A DNA stretch of 64,000 nt. Origin: Rhyacichthys aspro. Lineage: Eukaryota > Chordata > Actinopteri > Gobiiformes > Rhyacichthyidae. Below the pieces are notes generated by a model that saw only the letters and a list, made by a program, of their open reading frames with translations, searched no databases and had not been told where the DNA came from. The stretch lies in the NCBI GenBank assembly GCA_036850595.1, contig CM072152.1, positions 7,149,640 through 7,213,639 of the forward strand. Reading direction: 5' to 3'. A program made the position numbers and the translations under genes. Below are positions 12,000 through 23,479 of this stretch, piece by piece; position 1 is the first letter of the stretch; each line of letters opens with the position of its first letter.

Positions 12000-14880
12000 G
12001 GAAGAAAGCGTGGAAAATCTAACTTCAGCTACCAAATGGACAGGATGTTTAAATGAAATAAACAGATAAAATGCAAGAGGCAAATGAACAATGAAGTGCT
12101 GTATTAATGGTGCATTCATGTGCTCCAGTTGTTTGTTATTTCGATTGTTTATGGTTTTTCAATTTGGACAGCCGTCATTGTTGCTGTTTACGATAGACCC
12201 ATGATCACATTAGTTTTAGTACTCAGTCTTAACATTAGCTAATATGACTCCCAAACATTACTGAAATGTATAAATAGCTTTTTAACTGGTTCAGTTTAAG
12301 AGTGACAACTAATGCTGAGCACAAATGATAAACTGGGAATTGACATTGATTAATAAATATCTCAGGGTTTGACTTTTAATGTATTTAGAAAAAGAAGCAA
12401 GCATGTTTCCGTTTGTTGTTGTTTTTTTGTTTTTTTTCATGGCCCTCAAACTCTCAACCACGTTATAATGTGTCAAATTTTGAATCTAAAGCATCATAAT
12501 GTGATACGATATGATACTTCTCATATATATCATCATGTGTGTTTTAAGTAAAGTGCTACCATAAAATGATTGTGGTCGTTTCACTGAAAGATTTATGTAT
12601 GTGTAAATTTATGAATGACATTGGCAGTTTTCATCTTCTAAAGCAGTCCCAGGACTCTCCAGAGCAGCTAATCAGCATCAGCACATGGTGCATCCTGGGA
12701 CGAGGCCAACGCTACAAGGGACCTCCACCACACACACACACAAGCACATAATGCTGAAGCCGGTTACCACGGCAACCCTAAACATGGCACCAACAGACAA
12801 TGATGTCCCCTTGATGTGATCCCTGCTGATTGGCCGAAGCACAATGATGGGTCGGGGTGAGCAGAGCAGAAATTTGGAGAATGGCAACCAAATCACAAAA
12901 TGATAATATAACTGTAGCATCTGCAAACCTCTGATCTCACTGATTATATTAACACTATTTATTTATGGATCAAGGGCTTTGTTGTCCTGCCCCAATCCAA
13001 ACATTCACTATTGTTCCAAACACAGAGTCCTTTAGTTTTGATTAGGATTACAAATGAGGCTTAAAGGGGTGTATAGTATTTGCCAGTGGCTCAGCTAAAA
13101 TAAAAATAATACATGAAAACATAGTTACGTGTGAATAGAAGACAACAATGTCAGGGCTCAGATCAGGGTTAATCCCAGATTTTGGAAAGGGTCCAACTTC
13201 AGGAAAGACAAAGAAGACCCTCTCACATAGGATTTTAACATTTAACATAAGCCCCATATTATACAATTATTTATAGTTATTATAAATAAAGTTTATAACA
13301 AAAAGTGTACAGAGCACAAACATTTGGTAAATCATGTCTTTTTTTTTTATAACTTTAGAAATACCATGAACCAGGAGCTATTTTCTAACAGGTCTAAAGA
13401 AGGTTGGGATGGTGGATGAAATCTAGAGTCTGCCTCTGGAGACACTAGTTCAGTCCCTAGTCTGGTCACCTGAGGCATTTCACTTGTCTCTTTACTTTTA
13501 TGAGTCAGATCCCTTTTTGTTTTTATTTCAAGATCTACAAATTCCCAAAGGCTAGAGTCAAAGATTATAGTTGAAATGGCTTGCTGGAGTTGCACCAAGA
13601 TTTTACAGATTTTGTGATTTAACAAATGACCCCAGGTCAGAACATCAATAGTGCCTGTCGAAGGGGATTAAGTCTAAACTAAAGTAGTGGAACCAGGGGC
13701 AGCAATGTTTGTTCATAGAGGTCCCACTGACCAATCAGAACACAAGAGAGGGAGGGGCCTTAAAGAGACAGACACCCAAACAGAGTGGATTAACTTGCAA
13801 AATGTTTTTTTTAAATATTTATTTATTTTTATCATTAGGGACAAGTAAGTGACATAAAGTTAGGGTTTAATAGCTCAAACATCACCATTGGTTAATGCTC
13901 ATGGCAAATGCGATCGTCTCTGCAACAACTGGGAGTCAGCTGCTGTCATTTGCACCCAACACTAAAAAAGCTTTGTAACCTAGCTAACTTCAAGTAAACA
14001 GAAGTCTCCCCTTATGTAAAATTACCAATGTAACTAAATACAACATACAACAGAAGTGATTTTGAGAGAGTGGCCCCAGTGCCATTTTCCTTCTCTGGTT
14101 GCTGTAGATACTGGTCGTTGGAAGACTGTGCACACTCCACATCATTATTTAGCCAGCTCATGGCTCGATGTGCTGCAGAGGGGGCCATACTGCAAACACT
14201 GCCATGAGGCTTTGAAGTAAGAACAGATGACATTTTGGACAAGGCTCACTGTCATGAAAACATGAAATGTACAGCAAACTGAGAGGTGGTGCTGTCTAAT
14301 AACACAAACCCCTGTCCTTCTACCTTTTAGTATTCATATCACCAGTCTCCCACTTTTTAATGGAAGCACAAGTATATAAGCACCACACTGAAAGTAAAAG
14401 GCTGCAATGGCCACCATATAGCTGTTATTCACCACCAACAAAATGGTGTTTGAATCAATACAAACATTATTATTAAGAAAAAGATTTGCTCTATAACTCT
14501 GGCCTATACCTTTATATAAGATATGTTTCTATTGTTAAATATGCTTTTGTGCAAAGGATATAAAAGGTAGAAAATAGCCATATCTCTAGGTTCTTTTACT
14601 GAGTGCATTCTGCCTGAACAGCTTGAACAAGTGGACCCTAACACAAGCCAAAATGAGAGCTTGTCTTATAATAAACATAAAGGAAGAAAGGCCTTAAATG
14701 GCTATCTAAAAAAGCATTTGTACTCTCACTAACACCATTTGCATCACTGCACACCAGGATTTATACACTATTGCTACTGGCAATGAACTTAAATTTTTAA
14801 AATTTTTGAGAAATTTATGTCCCACTACTTTTTTTTTGTCTTTTGTTTGCAACTGGCCCATTAGAGCTTTATAGTGAAGA
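12000..14880. other. AT-rich spacer with simple repeats
   Basis: No gene seen. It holds a (CA)n tract near 12728-12743, T-runs at 12420-12440 and 13330-13350, and a short block at 13725-13790 (ccaatcagaacacaagagag and onward) that resembles a fish repeat but cannot be bounded. Open frames up to 92 codons (13347-13625 minus) have no recognisable domain. Confidence 0.4.
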
Positions 14881-14929
14881 TTTTAATAAATGAGAATGAT
14901 CAGCCCACAGTGGGATTTTGGCCAATCAC

Positions 14930-15285
14930 AGCTTGAAATATGAGAAAATACCAGGAAATGGGTTATTCCGTTGCAAAATACGCCTTAATTTACAGTGAAA
15001 CAGCTCAAAAAAGAGTAAAATAGAGAAATGGGCAGCAAATGAAACAGAGATAAATGTTGGCAATGCTTCGACGCAATGTTTAACGAGGCGGAGATAATTA
15101 CAGGATCACTACAGTCTACAATGGTAAACACCAAATCTAAAACTGTAAGGTAAGCTGTAAACTTTGATTTATTGTAATGTATTAGTTTTAGTTGTTTATT
15201 TTTTTAATAAAAGAAGCAAGAAAGGTGACTAGGCTGCTGTTGGGGATGAGTGGAAAAAACAAAATCGGGCAAACAGCAAAGGTTG
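14930..15285 (+). repeat. unclassified interspersed repeat, copy 2 of 3
   Basis: Starts with an aatcacagct block, then gaaatgggttattccgttgc and a tttacagtgaaacagctc block, both shared with 60845-60900. It then carries the ttggcaatgcttcgacgcaa core shared with 6930-6990, and ends with a gctgctgttggggatgagtgg block matching 60955-60975. It joins the two other copies, which overlap different parts of it. Confidence 0.6.
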
Positions 15286-15399
15286 TTTTAAAATAGTGTA
15301 CATGTGTAGTTAAAATGCTGTTGTAAATCCTGTTTGTACGCCAAGTGTCATTTCACAGCCCAATTCCCACCAGTGCTGTAAAAGTCACTTCATTTTTCT

Positions 15400-15852
15400 G
15401 TGCCAAGTTATGGACTGGGCCACACATGTCCCAGGACATTTATAAAGACTTTCCTTTGTCTCAGTGACAGTATGCAGAGAGCGTCCCATTCAGGAGGGAA
15501 CAGACAGGGCATTATTGAGCAGACGGTGTCGCCAAATGGGACCCCATCTATCTTCTACACACAACAAGGCCTTGGTGCCCATCACAGACCGAGTGGGACA
15601 TCAGTGTTTGTTCACATTGTTACCAAGAGCTCCCAAAAGTTTGTCTGTTTGTTTAGCTTAGTTTCCTCCTGTTTGCTTTACTTTCTGTTTATCTCACATG
15701 CAACAAGTCATTTTTATTGCAATTTGAGTATCACTGGTAACAAATGCTGTGCCTCAAACTGTATACTGCTTTGTGTACTTCTACGCAACTTAAATATTTC
15801 CTGTATCTGTAATAAATCTAGTGTCAAGGTGCAGTCACTCTTTATTTAATTG
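15400..15852 (+). CDS. unassigned 149-codon open frame, doubtful
   Basis: A plus-strand ATG frame runs for 149 codons to a TGA, one of the two longest frames in the window. The first third is GC-richer with acceptable codons; the last third is AT-rich, hydrophobic and cysteine-rich. I recognise no domain, signal peptide or family. A tttgtctcag acceptor-like string sits just before an internal ATG (near 15472). It may be part of a conserved non-coding island (15440-15640) with an incidental frame. Confidence 0.15.
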
Positions 15853-15929
15853 AAGAGTTTCAGAAATGAGACAGAAGATTTGATGGATGCACTGACATGT
15901 CAGGCTGCCATGACACAGAGAAATGGAGT

Positions 15930-16160
15930 CCACAATAGAACTGTTATTTAGCCGTCCCTAATGTGTCTCCTATTGAACCCAGCTGTGGAGTGAGCGAAAT
16001 GGGCAGCAGTAAAGTGTTGCTAATAACCTCGGAGTACATTTGGCACCGGCAGAATGATAGGCTCTTCGTTCCAGCTGGGCTCCGCTGTAACTCATAGGCT
16101 TCACTCGACTTGGATGCACCTGACAGGACGCCTAGTAACAATGACAACATCCTGTTTTAA
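15930..16160. other. candidate conserved non-coding element
   Basis: GC- and CpG-richer island following AT-rich DNA, without repeat similarity. It contains ctaataacctcgg and cagctgggctccg blocks. A 68-codon minus-strand frame covers it but shows no domain. Confidence 0.3.
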
Positions 16161-17379
16161 GAGGACGGCTGCATGGATGAGTTCATCTTTTGAATGTGGT
16201 TATAGACATTAGATAGAGACTCGACCAGGATGTTAAGCCTATAAACTCACTGACTCATTTAGGTTTGTAAGGCCACACATGACATTAAGAAAATGGTGAG
16301 AGTTAGCCGTAGCGACAACTGTACTTTTAATGCCCAAACTGCAGCATATTCAATTGTCGTCTTTATAATGTGATAGTAAACACAGTCTATGAAGCTGATG
16401 GAAGACAATCTATTGAAATAAGACAATAAAATATTAAAACAAAAAAAGTTTGACTATTTCTGGTCCCATCCATTGTATTTTTTCTTTTGCCTGTAGCAAA
16501 AATGAGACCATTCTTGCACGTGAAAATATAAAAACCAGCTATTCCACTATGCAATTGTATTGGAGTTATCTTTCACCACATTCTCTATGTACCTTTGAAT
16601 GGAGCAGACTCTGTTAGGATATAGCAAAAAAGCAAGAGTTAGCCATAGCTACATCATCTGGAGCTAGTGATGCTACCCTTGTTGGAAGCCTAAGACGGAC
16701 TTGCACCTTATTCGGCTCTTTACATACTGTACCTTAACACTTCACATTTTATACTTCACATTTAATAGACATTTCATCCATTTTGTTCCTGTATTGAAGT
16801 GTATCCTGCTGCTGCTGCTGTGTAAAGAACTGCTCTCAAAGAGAATTTCGTTGCATAGAAATGTGCAATGACAATAAAGACTTATCTCTAAAGACTTATC
16901 TAACGGCCAGTGATGTAGAGATGAAATCATGAGGCATTGGTGAAATACATTGTGTTATTTTAAAAGAAGACTTCAAAGCACAGCTAATGGGAGAAAGTAT
17001 ATTAACTGTCCAGTCAGACCTCTCCCTCTGGAGCAATTTTTAGAAAGATTAAGCTGAAATATGAGAATCAAAAAGAAAATATTGGTAATTTACTGCACTG
17101 TAGTGTTCCTTTTCTTTCAACCACCAAATAGAGCCATCTTCAAAAGCAGATTCTAACCCAATACTTTACTATATGCAACAATGCAGACTGCTCTCCATTC
17201 ACAGTTCTTTGAAATTATAAAAAGCTTGTCCTCTTTCTTTACAGCAGGAAATTAAAATTATTTGATTATTTTCATATTCATGTTCCACTCTCCTGTGTCC
17301 CATTTAAAAAGATGTGAAAAATAACTTTTTAAACAATGTAGCACACAGCAAAAAGTGGTCCATATTATCGTGCAAAACC

Positions 17380-17830
17380 AATACCCATATTAACGTGTCA
17401 TGCCATGCCAAGTTCAAACCTTGTCATGAATGTAAATTTTGTATTGAAAGCAACAGGATCATCAAAGGGCCTTCAATTACTGATACAGTCGCTACATCTG
17501 CTAATGTTCTTATCGGAGGTGTCGAGTGGTTTGTATTTCCTTGAAAAAAGCTGCTGAGATGACAAACCTTGACGGCGGTGTTGTGTTGTGCTGAATCAGT
17601 GGCAGAACCGATCCCATTATCTTGTTTATCCTCATGGAAACGGAACGGTTAGCGCGTGACCTACATTTCTCCACTGTTTCGGTTTGTGGCGCGAGGATCT
17701 GAGGCGCTCACGCTCGTCTCGGCGCTGAGAGACGAGTATGATATGAACGCGATAAGAGTTTGATGTCTCTGGATCGGGGAGAGGCGGGGAGTGTGGAAGA
17801 CATATTGGTGTCATTATTTGGGGTCGGCAC
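17380..17830. other. candidate conserved non-coding element, CpG-dense right half
   Basis: The left half has a ccttcaattactgatacag block of CNE-like complexity. The right half (17640-17780) is among the most CpG-dense stretches of the window and includes an 8-bp perfect hairpin at 17713-17736. Frames on both strands lack domains. Confidence 0.4.
17713..17736. other. 8-bp perfect inverted repeat in CpG-rich DNA
   Basis: CTCGTCTC and GAGACGAG are separated by eight bases. It lies in a promoter-like CpG-dense stretch. Confidence 0.6.
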
Positions 17831-17973
17831 CTCGGCTTGATCCATTTTCCTTAATGTGAAGGTTGCTCTTTGTATGACAGTGCCTTACAGGTTAGAGGCA
17901 GTGTCAGTTAAAATGGGCAATTAAAAGTAGGCTCCTTTCCCATTGCCCTTTCCTAAATGTGATTCTTATAGTC

Positions 17974-18485
17974 CACACGTGTCAAACTCAAGGCCCCTTT
18001 GCAATGTTTTATGTGGCCTTCTAATAAATTTAGTAGGTGATATTTTTGCCACTAGGTTTTATAGGATAAGCCAGTTTTTGCTACAAAGATAGATGAAAAC
18101 CTGTTCAAATCCACCAAAACCTGTGAAATCCTACTAATAACTGTTAAAATCCAACTAAAACCTGTTCAAATCCAACTAATACCCATTCAAATACAACAAA
18201 AACCTTTTCAAATACAACAAAAACCTTTTCAAATCCAACTAAAACCTTTTCAAATCCATCTAAAACCTGTTCAAATCCATCTAAAACCTGTTTAAATCCA
18301 TCTAAAACCTAGTTCAAATACTAAAACGAAGAAAAATAATGTCAAAGAAAACATTTGTAAGTCTCAAATGTGAATGAGTTCAAAATGTAAAAAAAAAAAG
18401 CTCTTCAAGTTTCCCCATCTCCAGCCCCTGAAAGGTTTCTTATTAACTATCGCGGTCCCTCACCACTTTGAGTTTGACACCACTG
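17974..18485 (+). mobile_element. non-autonomous hAT-type element, copy 1
   Basis: The left end reads CACACGTGTCAAACTC and the right end, reverse-complemented, CAGTGGTGTCAAACTC, so the 16-bp ends differ at four positions near the tip. Flanking octamers are TTATAGTC (17966-17973) and TTACAGTC (18486-18493), one mismatch apart, as expected for an aged 8-bp hAT target duplication. The 512-bp body has no transposase and is dominated by a minisatellite. The same family occurs inverted at 33895-34486. Confidence 0.75.
18097..18325 (+). repeat. about 20-bp minisatellite inside the hAT element
   Basis: Roughly eleven diverged units of the type caaatccaactaaaacctgtt. The unit recurs four to five times at about 34105-34195 inside the second copy of the same element, so the array is part of the family. 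Confidence 0.8.
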
Positions 18486-19508
18486 TTACAGTCCAATATT
18501 TTCTAATGTGCTTCTGTTAGATACTTAGGGATAGGTCACTTATTCCCAACAGTAGTCCCAAGTGTTAGCCTCAGTTTGGAGAAGCAGACAGGAGCAACTC
18601 CACAGGTTTTGTGTTATGATGGCTGTTAATGGAATTTATAACAACTAACAAGACTTAAAGTGTTAAGAGTGTGTTACATAGAAGTTATTGTCATCCTGTT
18701 TTTGCATTACATGACCAGCTTCTAGTCTGTTATTTAATTATACAACCCTTGAACGTAGCACTTCTCAATACAAACACCTAAATGTGGCAGTCTGAAACTA
18801 AACTTGGGCCATTTCATATTAGGATGCTCTCAACAAAAAATAATCAGAAGATCTTTAATATATTAAATATTAAATTGATATGGAAGTAGACCAGCATTTG
18901 AAACATGTTCAAAATCATTTTCAGTGGCCTCATTGCAGCAGTATGTGGTTTAAGCTATGTGCTGTGTCTCCTGTCTGCTTCTCCAAATTGGGAGTGTGCC
19001 AACTATTACACAACTACTACAAAAAGTCATGTAGACCTACAATAACAAAAAAATAAATAAAATAGCTATCCTTTAATGACAATGAAAGAGAGTTGAATAA
19101 AAATGTCTATACAGTGCTCATCCAGCCACCCACACAGTCTTACCAGCAGCAGCACAAATGAATACCATACAATACCAACTTCTTTTTACATTATTATGTC
19201 ACAAAAGATTAAAGGTTGCATCAAAAATCAAAGATAAATATGACTCTTGAGGTAATTAGAGCATTAACAGTGTCAGTGGTTAGTAGAAGGAAATCTCATG
19301 GGAAATGTGTACACAACACATCCTTTTCATTTGACTGTTGTGGATGCTCTACATTACTATACTGGGTTCATTAGGCCCTGGCACTGTTTGAAGATGTGGA
19401 CTTATATGGTACAAGCACAAACATAGAGAGGGCATTTGTGCTTCAGCGTGGTATGGAGTGATGAGCAGGCTCAAGTACAAGGCAGTTTATTTGATCATAT
19501 TTCCTCAT

Positions 19509-20039
19509 CTAAAACCATTCTATGCATTCATTTTCCAGTTGATTGATGTTAAATGATGCATTTGTTTGAGACTGCATTGGTCTCCACACGCTCTTCTCCA
19601 CATTCAGAGTGAGCTGGAGGTATTCGTGATAAACGTCGGTTTTATCGGCTCCATCAGAGGCCAAGCTCAGAAGCCCATAAACCTGCCTCGTGGCATCTCC
19701 GCTGGGCTCTAACTGCCCCCCTGAGCCCGCAGACCCCTGGGACCAGCGCAGGGTAATTGCAGCCATTGTGAGGGCATGCGCCGCCAGCTGAGCTCCGAGC
19801 TGGACTGATGAGCTGAGGAGGGGGGTGTCCTCACACGGCCCCGCTGTAGACACTGACTGATGCCTGTCTCCCACTGATTTAAACCCACACACTGTGAGTG
19901 CCTGCAGGTCTGACCCGGAGCAGAACACCTCTGAGTGGAGACGAGCCCAGGACAGATCCACCTGACGGAGGTCTTTATCCTGTCGAGACTTCAGCCCGGG
20001 AGCTACTGTCAGAAAAGCCACATTCAATTCTAAAGACAT
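19509..20039 (-). CDS. longest open frame (176 codons), no recognised domain
   Basis: A minus-strand ATG frame of 176 codons covers a GC-rich island in AT-rich surroundings. The predicted protein is low in lysine and rich in Ser, Leu and Gln, with no signal peptide, membrane segment, zinc finger or repeat that I can see. The island (about 19550-20030) also looks like a conserved non-coding element, and high GC alone lengthens chance frames. No supporting splice sites or polyadenylation site were found. I lean towards non-coding. Confidence 0.2.
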   Translation of the reverse strand: MSLELNVAFLTVAPGLKSRQDKDLRQVDLSWARLHSEVFCSGSDLQALTVCGFKSVGDRHQSVSTAGPCEDTPLLSSSVQLGAQLAAHALTMAAITLRWSQGSAGSGGQLEPSGDATRQVYGLLSLASDGADKTDVYHEYLQLTLNVEKSVWRPMQSQTNASFNINQLENECIEWF

Positions 20040-20254
20040 ATAGTGTCATCTGCTGTGGCGACTAATCGAGTGATAATGGATATTGCCAACTGATGTCTGC
20101 TCTGATCTAGTTGCAGTACATCCACCAAATGAACTTTTTTTCATTTGCTGCTATTACTGTTGATACATTTGTTGCTGTTGCTAATTTTGGATAAATGTCT
20201 CATGTTAATGAAACAACAAATGAAAGCAGCATTAGTTAACTTTCCTGAAAAGGA

Positions 20255-20500
20255 GCCCCCTAAAGTGGTTCAGGCAGTAGAGCAGTCCAATAACCACCCG
20301 CTCCCCCCAGTTCATACTGTCATTGTGTCCTTGGGCAACACAGTTCACCCACCTTGCCTCCAGTGTCTGTGGTACTAGTTTATAAAGTGTGTGTTTGGTG
20401 TCCGCGGGTATGTCAGCCATGTCTCCGTCCATTGTGAAGCGCTTTAGGTGCAGTGAAAAATGCTATATATAAAATCTAATCCATTATTATTATTAAAGGT
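20255..20500 (+). repeat. SINE-like retroposon with AT-rich 3' tail
   Basis: Contains cattgtgtccttgggcaaca, and then a ccattgtgaagcgctttagg block leading to gctatatataaaatctaatc and a (TTA)n tail. This order, ending in a short tandem tail, is the 3' half of a widespread fish SINE/LINE-tail family. Plus orientation. Confidence 0.65.
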
Positions 20501-20539
20501 TGACACATGAGTATTACAACATGTTTATAACAGTAACAT

Positions 20540-22520
20540 GACTTTCTGGTGCACTTATGTCTTTGTTGGAGTCCAGCTTTTTTGTTTGCAAACTTTGTCT
20601 ATATAGTGTGTATACATTATGATTCTGGTGCTGATTTACATAATGTTGCTTTAAAAGGACAGCTCCATTATTCCGGGGCTGTATAGTATTTGCATTACAA
20701 GCACAGCAGCCTTGATATTGACTTTGTATCATATGAAATATTTCTTACAAAAATCACAATGCATGTACTTTGTTTACCTTTTTACAATGACAACAGGAGA
20801 GAATGTAAACTGACTCCTGCCTGTACCTACCTACAACTATGTGTCTAACTGTCAGTTATAGCACTTCTGTTAATAAATTAAGAGTTGTTTTTCTTAAATT
20901 ATTATTTATTATGTAGGTTTTTGCCATGTCTAGAAGAGCACAATAAAGAAAAGTTACTGTAGTTAAAGATCAGTATACCATTTACATGATTTAGTCCCTT
21001 GGTTGTTTCTCCAACTATAGTTATGGTCTATTTACACTGAGCACAGCAGCCTACAGTCCCACAGCCAGGACCCAGCAACACAGTAAACCCTAGCTCTGTG
21101 CTCCCTCTAGTGGATTGAGGCCCTCAAGACCAGAAACTGCACAACTGGACTCACAGCATGAACCATATCGAGAGGCATGCACAGCAGTTGGTCATTGATT
21201 ATGAACAATTACTTCTTCGATGAATGCTTTATTCATACTTCCAGGAAAACGCGGAATGGATTTTACATTAGATTAAACACAAAACGCAGAATAAAACTTG
21301 TCAAGTTAAGTAAAAAGTAAGCTATTAAGTGTATTTATGACTATTGTTGCAAATTTAGCTGTGTCTTATTGTCTGAGGCTGAACGAAAAAGAACCACCCT
21401 GCCTCGATGGGGTCTTTGAAGTACTGTTGATCGGCAGGTGTTCGGGCGACGTCACAAACAGATGAAAAGTGAAGGTAAATGTCACTGAGACTCACTGTTG
21501 AGCCTCTCCCTGCACTGTGTCTGCTAGGCACTACTGTAACAGGACTCGAGGTATGAAGAGACAAAATATTATTTGAGGAAATACGAGGGAGAAGACAGTT
21601 TACTGGTTTGGTTTTTGCACATTAGAATAAAAACCAATGCATAAGGAAAAGGTCAGATGCATATAAATTCATTAGTGCAGTGCTATCTCTTTGCCTGTGG
21701 GTATTGTTGTCTTGGAAACAGGCATGAATCGATTTTATGGGCGCAGTAAAGGAAGAGACATGTTCATTCAAACCTTTGATTAAAAATGATCTACAACCTC
21801 TGTTCTTTTGTTTTTTTTTAGTTTTTGTTCATGGTGCTAAAGCCAGATAAATAAATACATATGTCAGAATTTGGAGCACTGCCCTTCTTAAAGTTTGAGT
21901 TGGGTATTTTTAAAGTATTATAAATAGTGTATTAGATCTGTAATGAGCATTGAAGACTGTAAGCTGTGGAGGCTGATTTAAGTGTCAGGAAAACAGCCCA
22001 TTTCAAACACTAAACAAGGTTTTAACCGAACAATTTCTTTCTGAATAGAATTGTCTTCATATGGCTTTTAAACAGAGCATTATTTTATTGAGATGGTACT
22101 TTAGCCTTTAATTATAGTGTTAAAATAAAATGGGACTGCACTCCTCCACCACTGGAAGAGGTTTAGGAAGTTTATAGTCCTGTTCCAGCCAAGAATGTAG
22201 AATAATTCCCAACATGTAATACAACCGTCCACCATATTAAGTTGAAACATCAATACAATAGAATCATACGTACGTTGTTTGATTCTTCTCAATACTGCCA
22301 ACTCAGACTGTATATTGTTCGTTATAGCTCTCTGTATAAGTTTAAAGTGATGTTCGCTGTTTACAGTAAGACCTTGGTCCAGACCAGTGGCTGATTATTT
22401 TTGATAGAGGTGAACTAAGACAAAAAAAAAAAAAAAAACACACACAATGTAAAAATGCTAGAGCAAGCAACTTCTATGAAAAGGACATAAATAAATATTA
22501 AAAAGAGACTGTTACTGCCC
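20540..22520. other. AT-rich spacer, little identified
   Basis: No gene recognised. A CpG-containing block at about 21400-21540 (with a gacgtcac motif) may be a small regulatory element. There is a poly(A) run at 22421-22440. Confidence 0.4.
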
Positions 22521-22529
22521 TGTGACTAA

Positions 22530-22642
22530 CTGGCCATTGTCCAGGATATACCCCACCTAAGGTCTAAAGCTGCTGGGATAGGCTCCAGCCACCCATGAAC
22601 CCAAAATGGGACTAAGTGGTAGAAAATGAATGAATGAATGAC
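22530..22642 (+). repeat. RTE/SINE-type 3' tail with (TGAA)n end
   Basis: Reads gtgactaactggccattgtc, then a ggatataccccacct block and gctgggataggctccagcc, ending in an atgaatgaatgaatga tail. This is the classic 3' end of a fish non-LTR retroposon (Rex3/RTE-like or a SINE using that tail). A diverged copy of the same tail occurs at 52921-53030. Confidence 0.75.
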
Positions 22643-23229
22643 TGTTACTGTTTATAAGGTGATCCAGGTATCATGGCAACAGATAAAAACTTGAGCAAAA
22701 ATAATTAGTCAAATTAAAATGACTTGAGACAGAGTTGTATGTGATTTATTGCACTAATAATTAAAAAACAAACCTACATACATAGATAACAGTGTAAACA
22801 AAAAAACAAGACAAAAAAAAAGAAAAGAAAAAAAAGTAAAATGTGCATTAAGGAATGATTATCTAGTAACTCACAAACAAAATGAAACACATTTTTATGA
22901 GAATTTTTATGACATTTGTTTAATTTTTTTATGTGATTCATAGACAACAGCATGTCCCTACAGGTCACCATAGCTGTTCACATGCTCCTAAAACCAGGAG
23001 TGTGTGTTGTGCTACTGCAATCCTACACGTTCACCACCAACCAAGTATGATCTGTCACAGTCTACACTTGAGTCATGTGACAAAACATCACCATAAACAC
23101 TAATGCAAACAACCACATTCTTTGTTAACAATAAAAAACAATCAAATGTTGCATGGGTAAAAGCATTATTTTCACTCAAAGAGCAAAGTAGTATGCCTTT
23201 ACAGATCGTACTCTAATGTGAAATCAATA

Positions 23230-23439
23230 TTATTCAAAAAAGTAACTCCACAGCAGTTTTCTGTCCCTACTCGAGCAGCTCAATAGTCCAGTGACCACAA
23301 AGAACTTCTCACTACACTCTAGGCAGACCTCTGTCAGGCTGCCGTCCACAGGGCCATATACATAACATATGCCGTATTTTGTTAGCGGCCTGTGGAAGCT
23401 GGAGCTCTTCCAGGCAGTAGTATTCTGTATGCAGCACAC
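23230..23439 (-). CDS. unassigned 69-codon open frame
   Basis: A minus-strand ATG frame of 69 codons ending TAA, with fairly even codon use and several cysteines. No domain is recognised. A GTAAGT-type donor on the opposite strand (23441) abuts it, so the same DNA could equally belong to a plus-strand feature or to none. Confidence 0.15.
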   Translation of the reverse strand: MCCIQNTTAWKSSSFHRPLTKYGICYVYGPVDGSLTEVCLECSEKFFVVTGLLSCSSRDRKLLWSYFFE

Positions 23440-23479
23440 AGTAAGTAGAAACCAGGCCCACAGCTGCTCAGCACTTCCT

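Noticed and set aside
17314..17544. 76-codon plus frame with several Cys and His
   Set aside because: The Cys/His spacing does not match a zinc-finger family I know, and the DNA looks CNE-like rather than coding.
18097..18325. CRISPR array
   Set aside because: Units are directly tandem and diverged with no spacers, in a eukaryotic setting; it is a minisatellite inside a hAT element.
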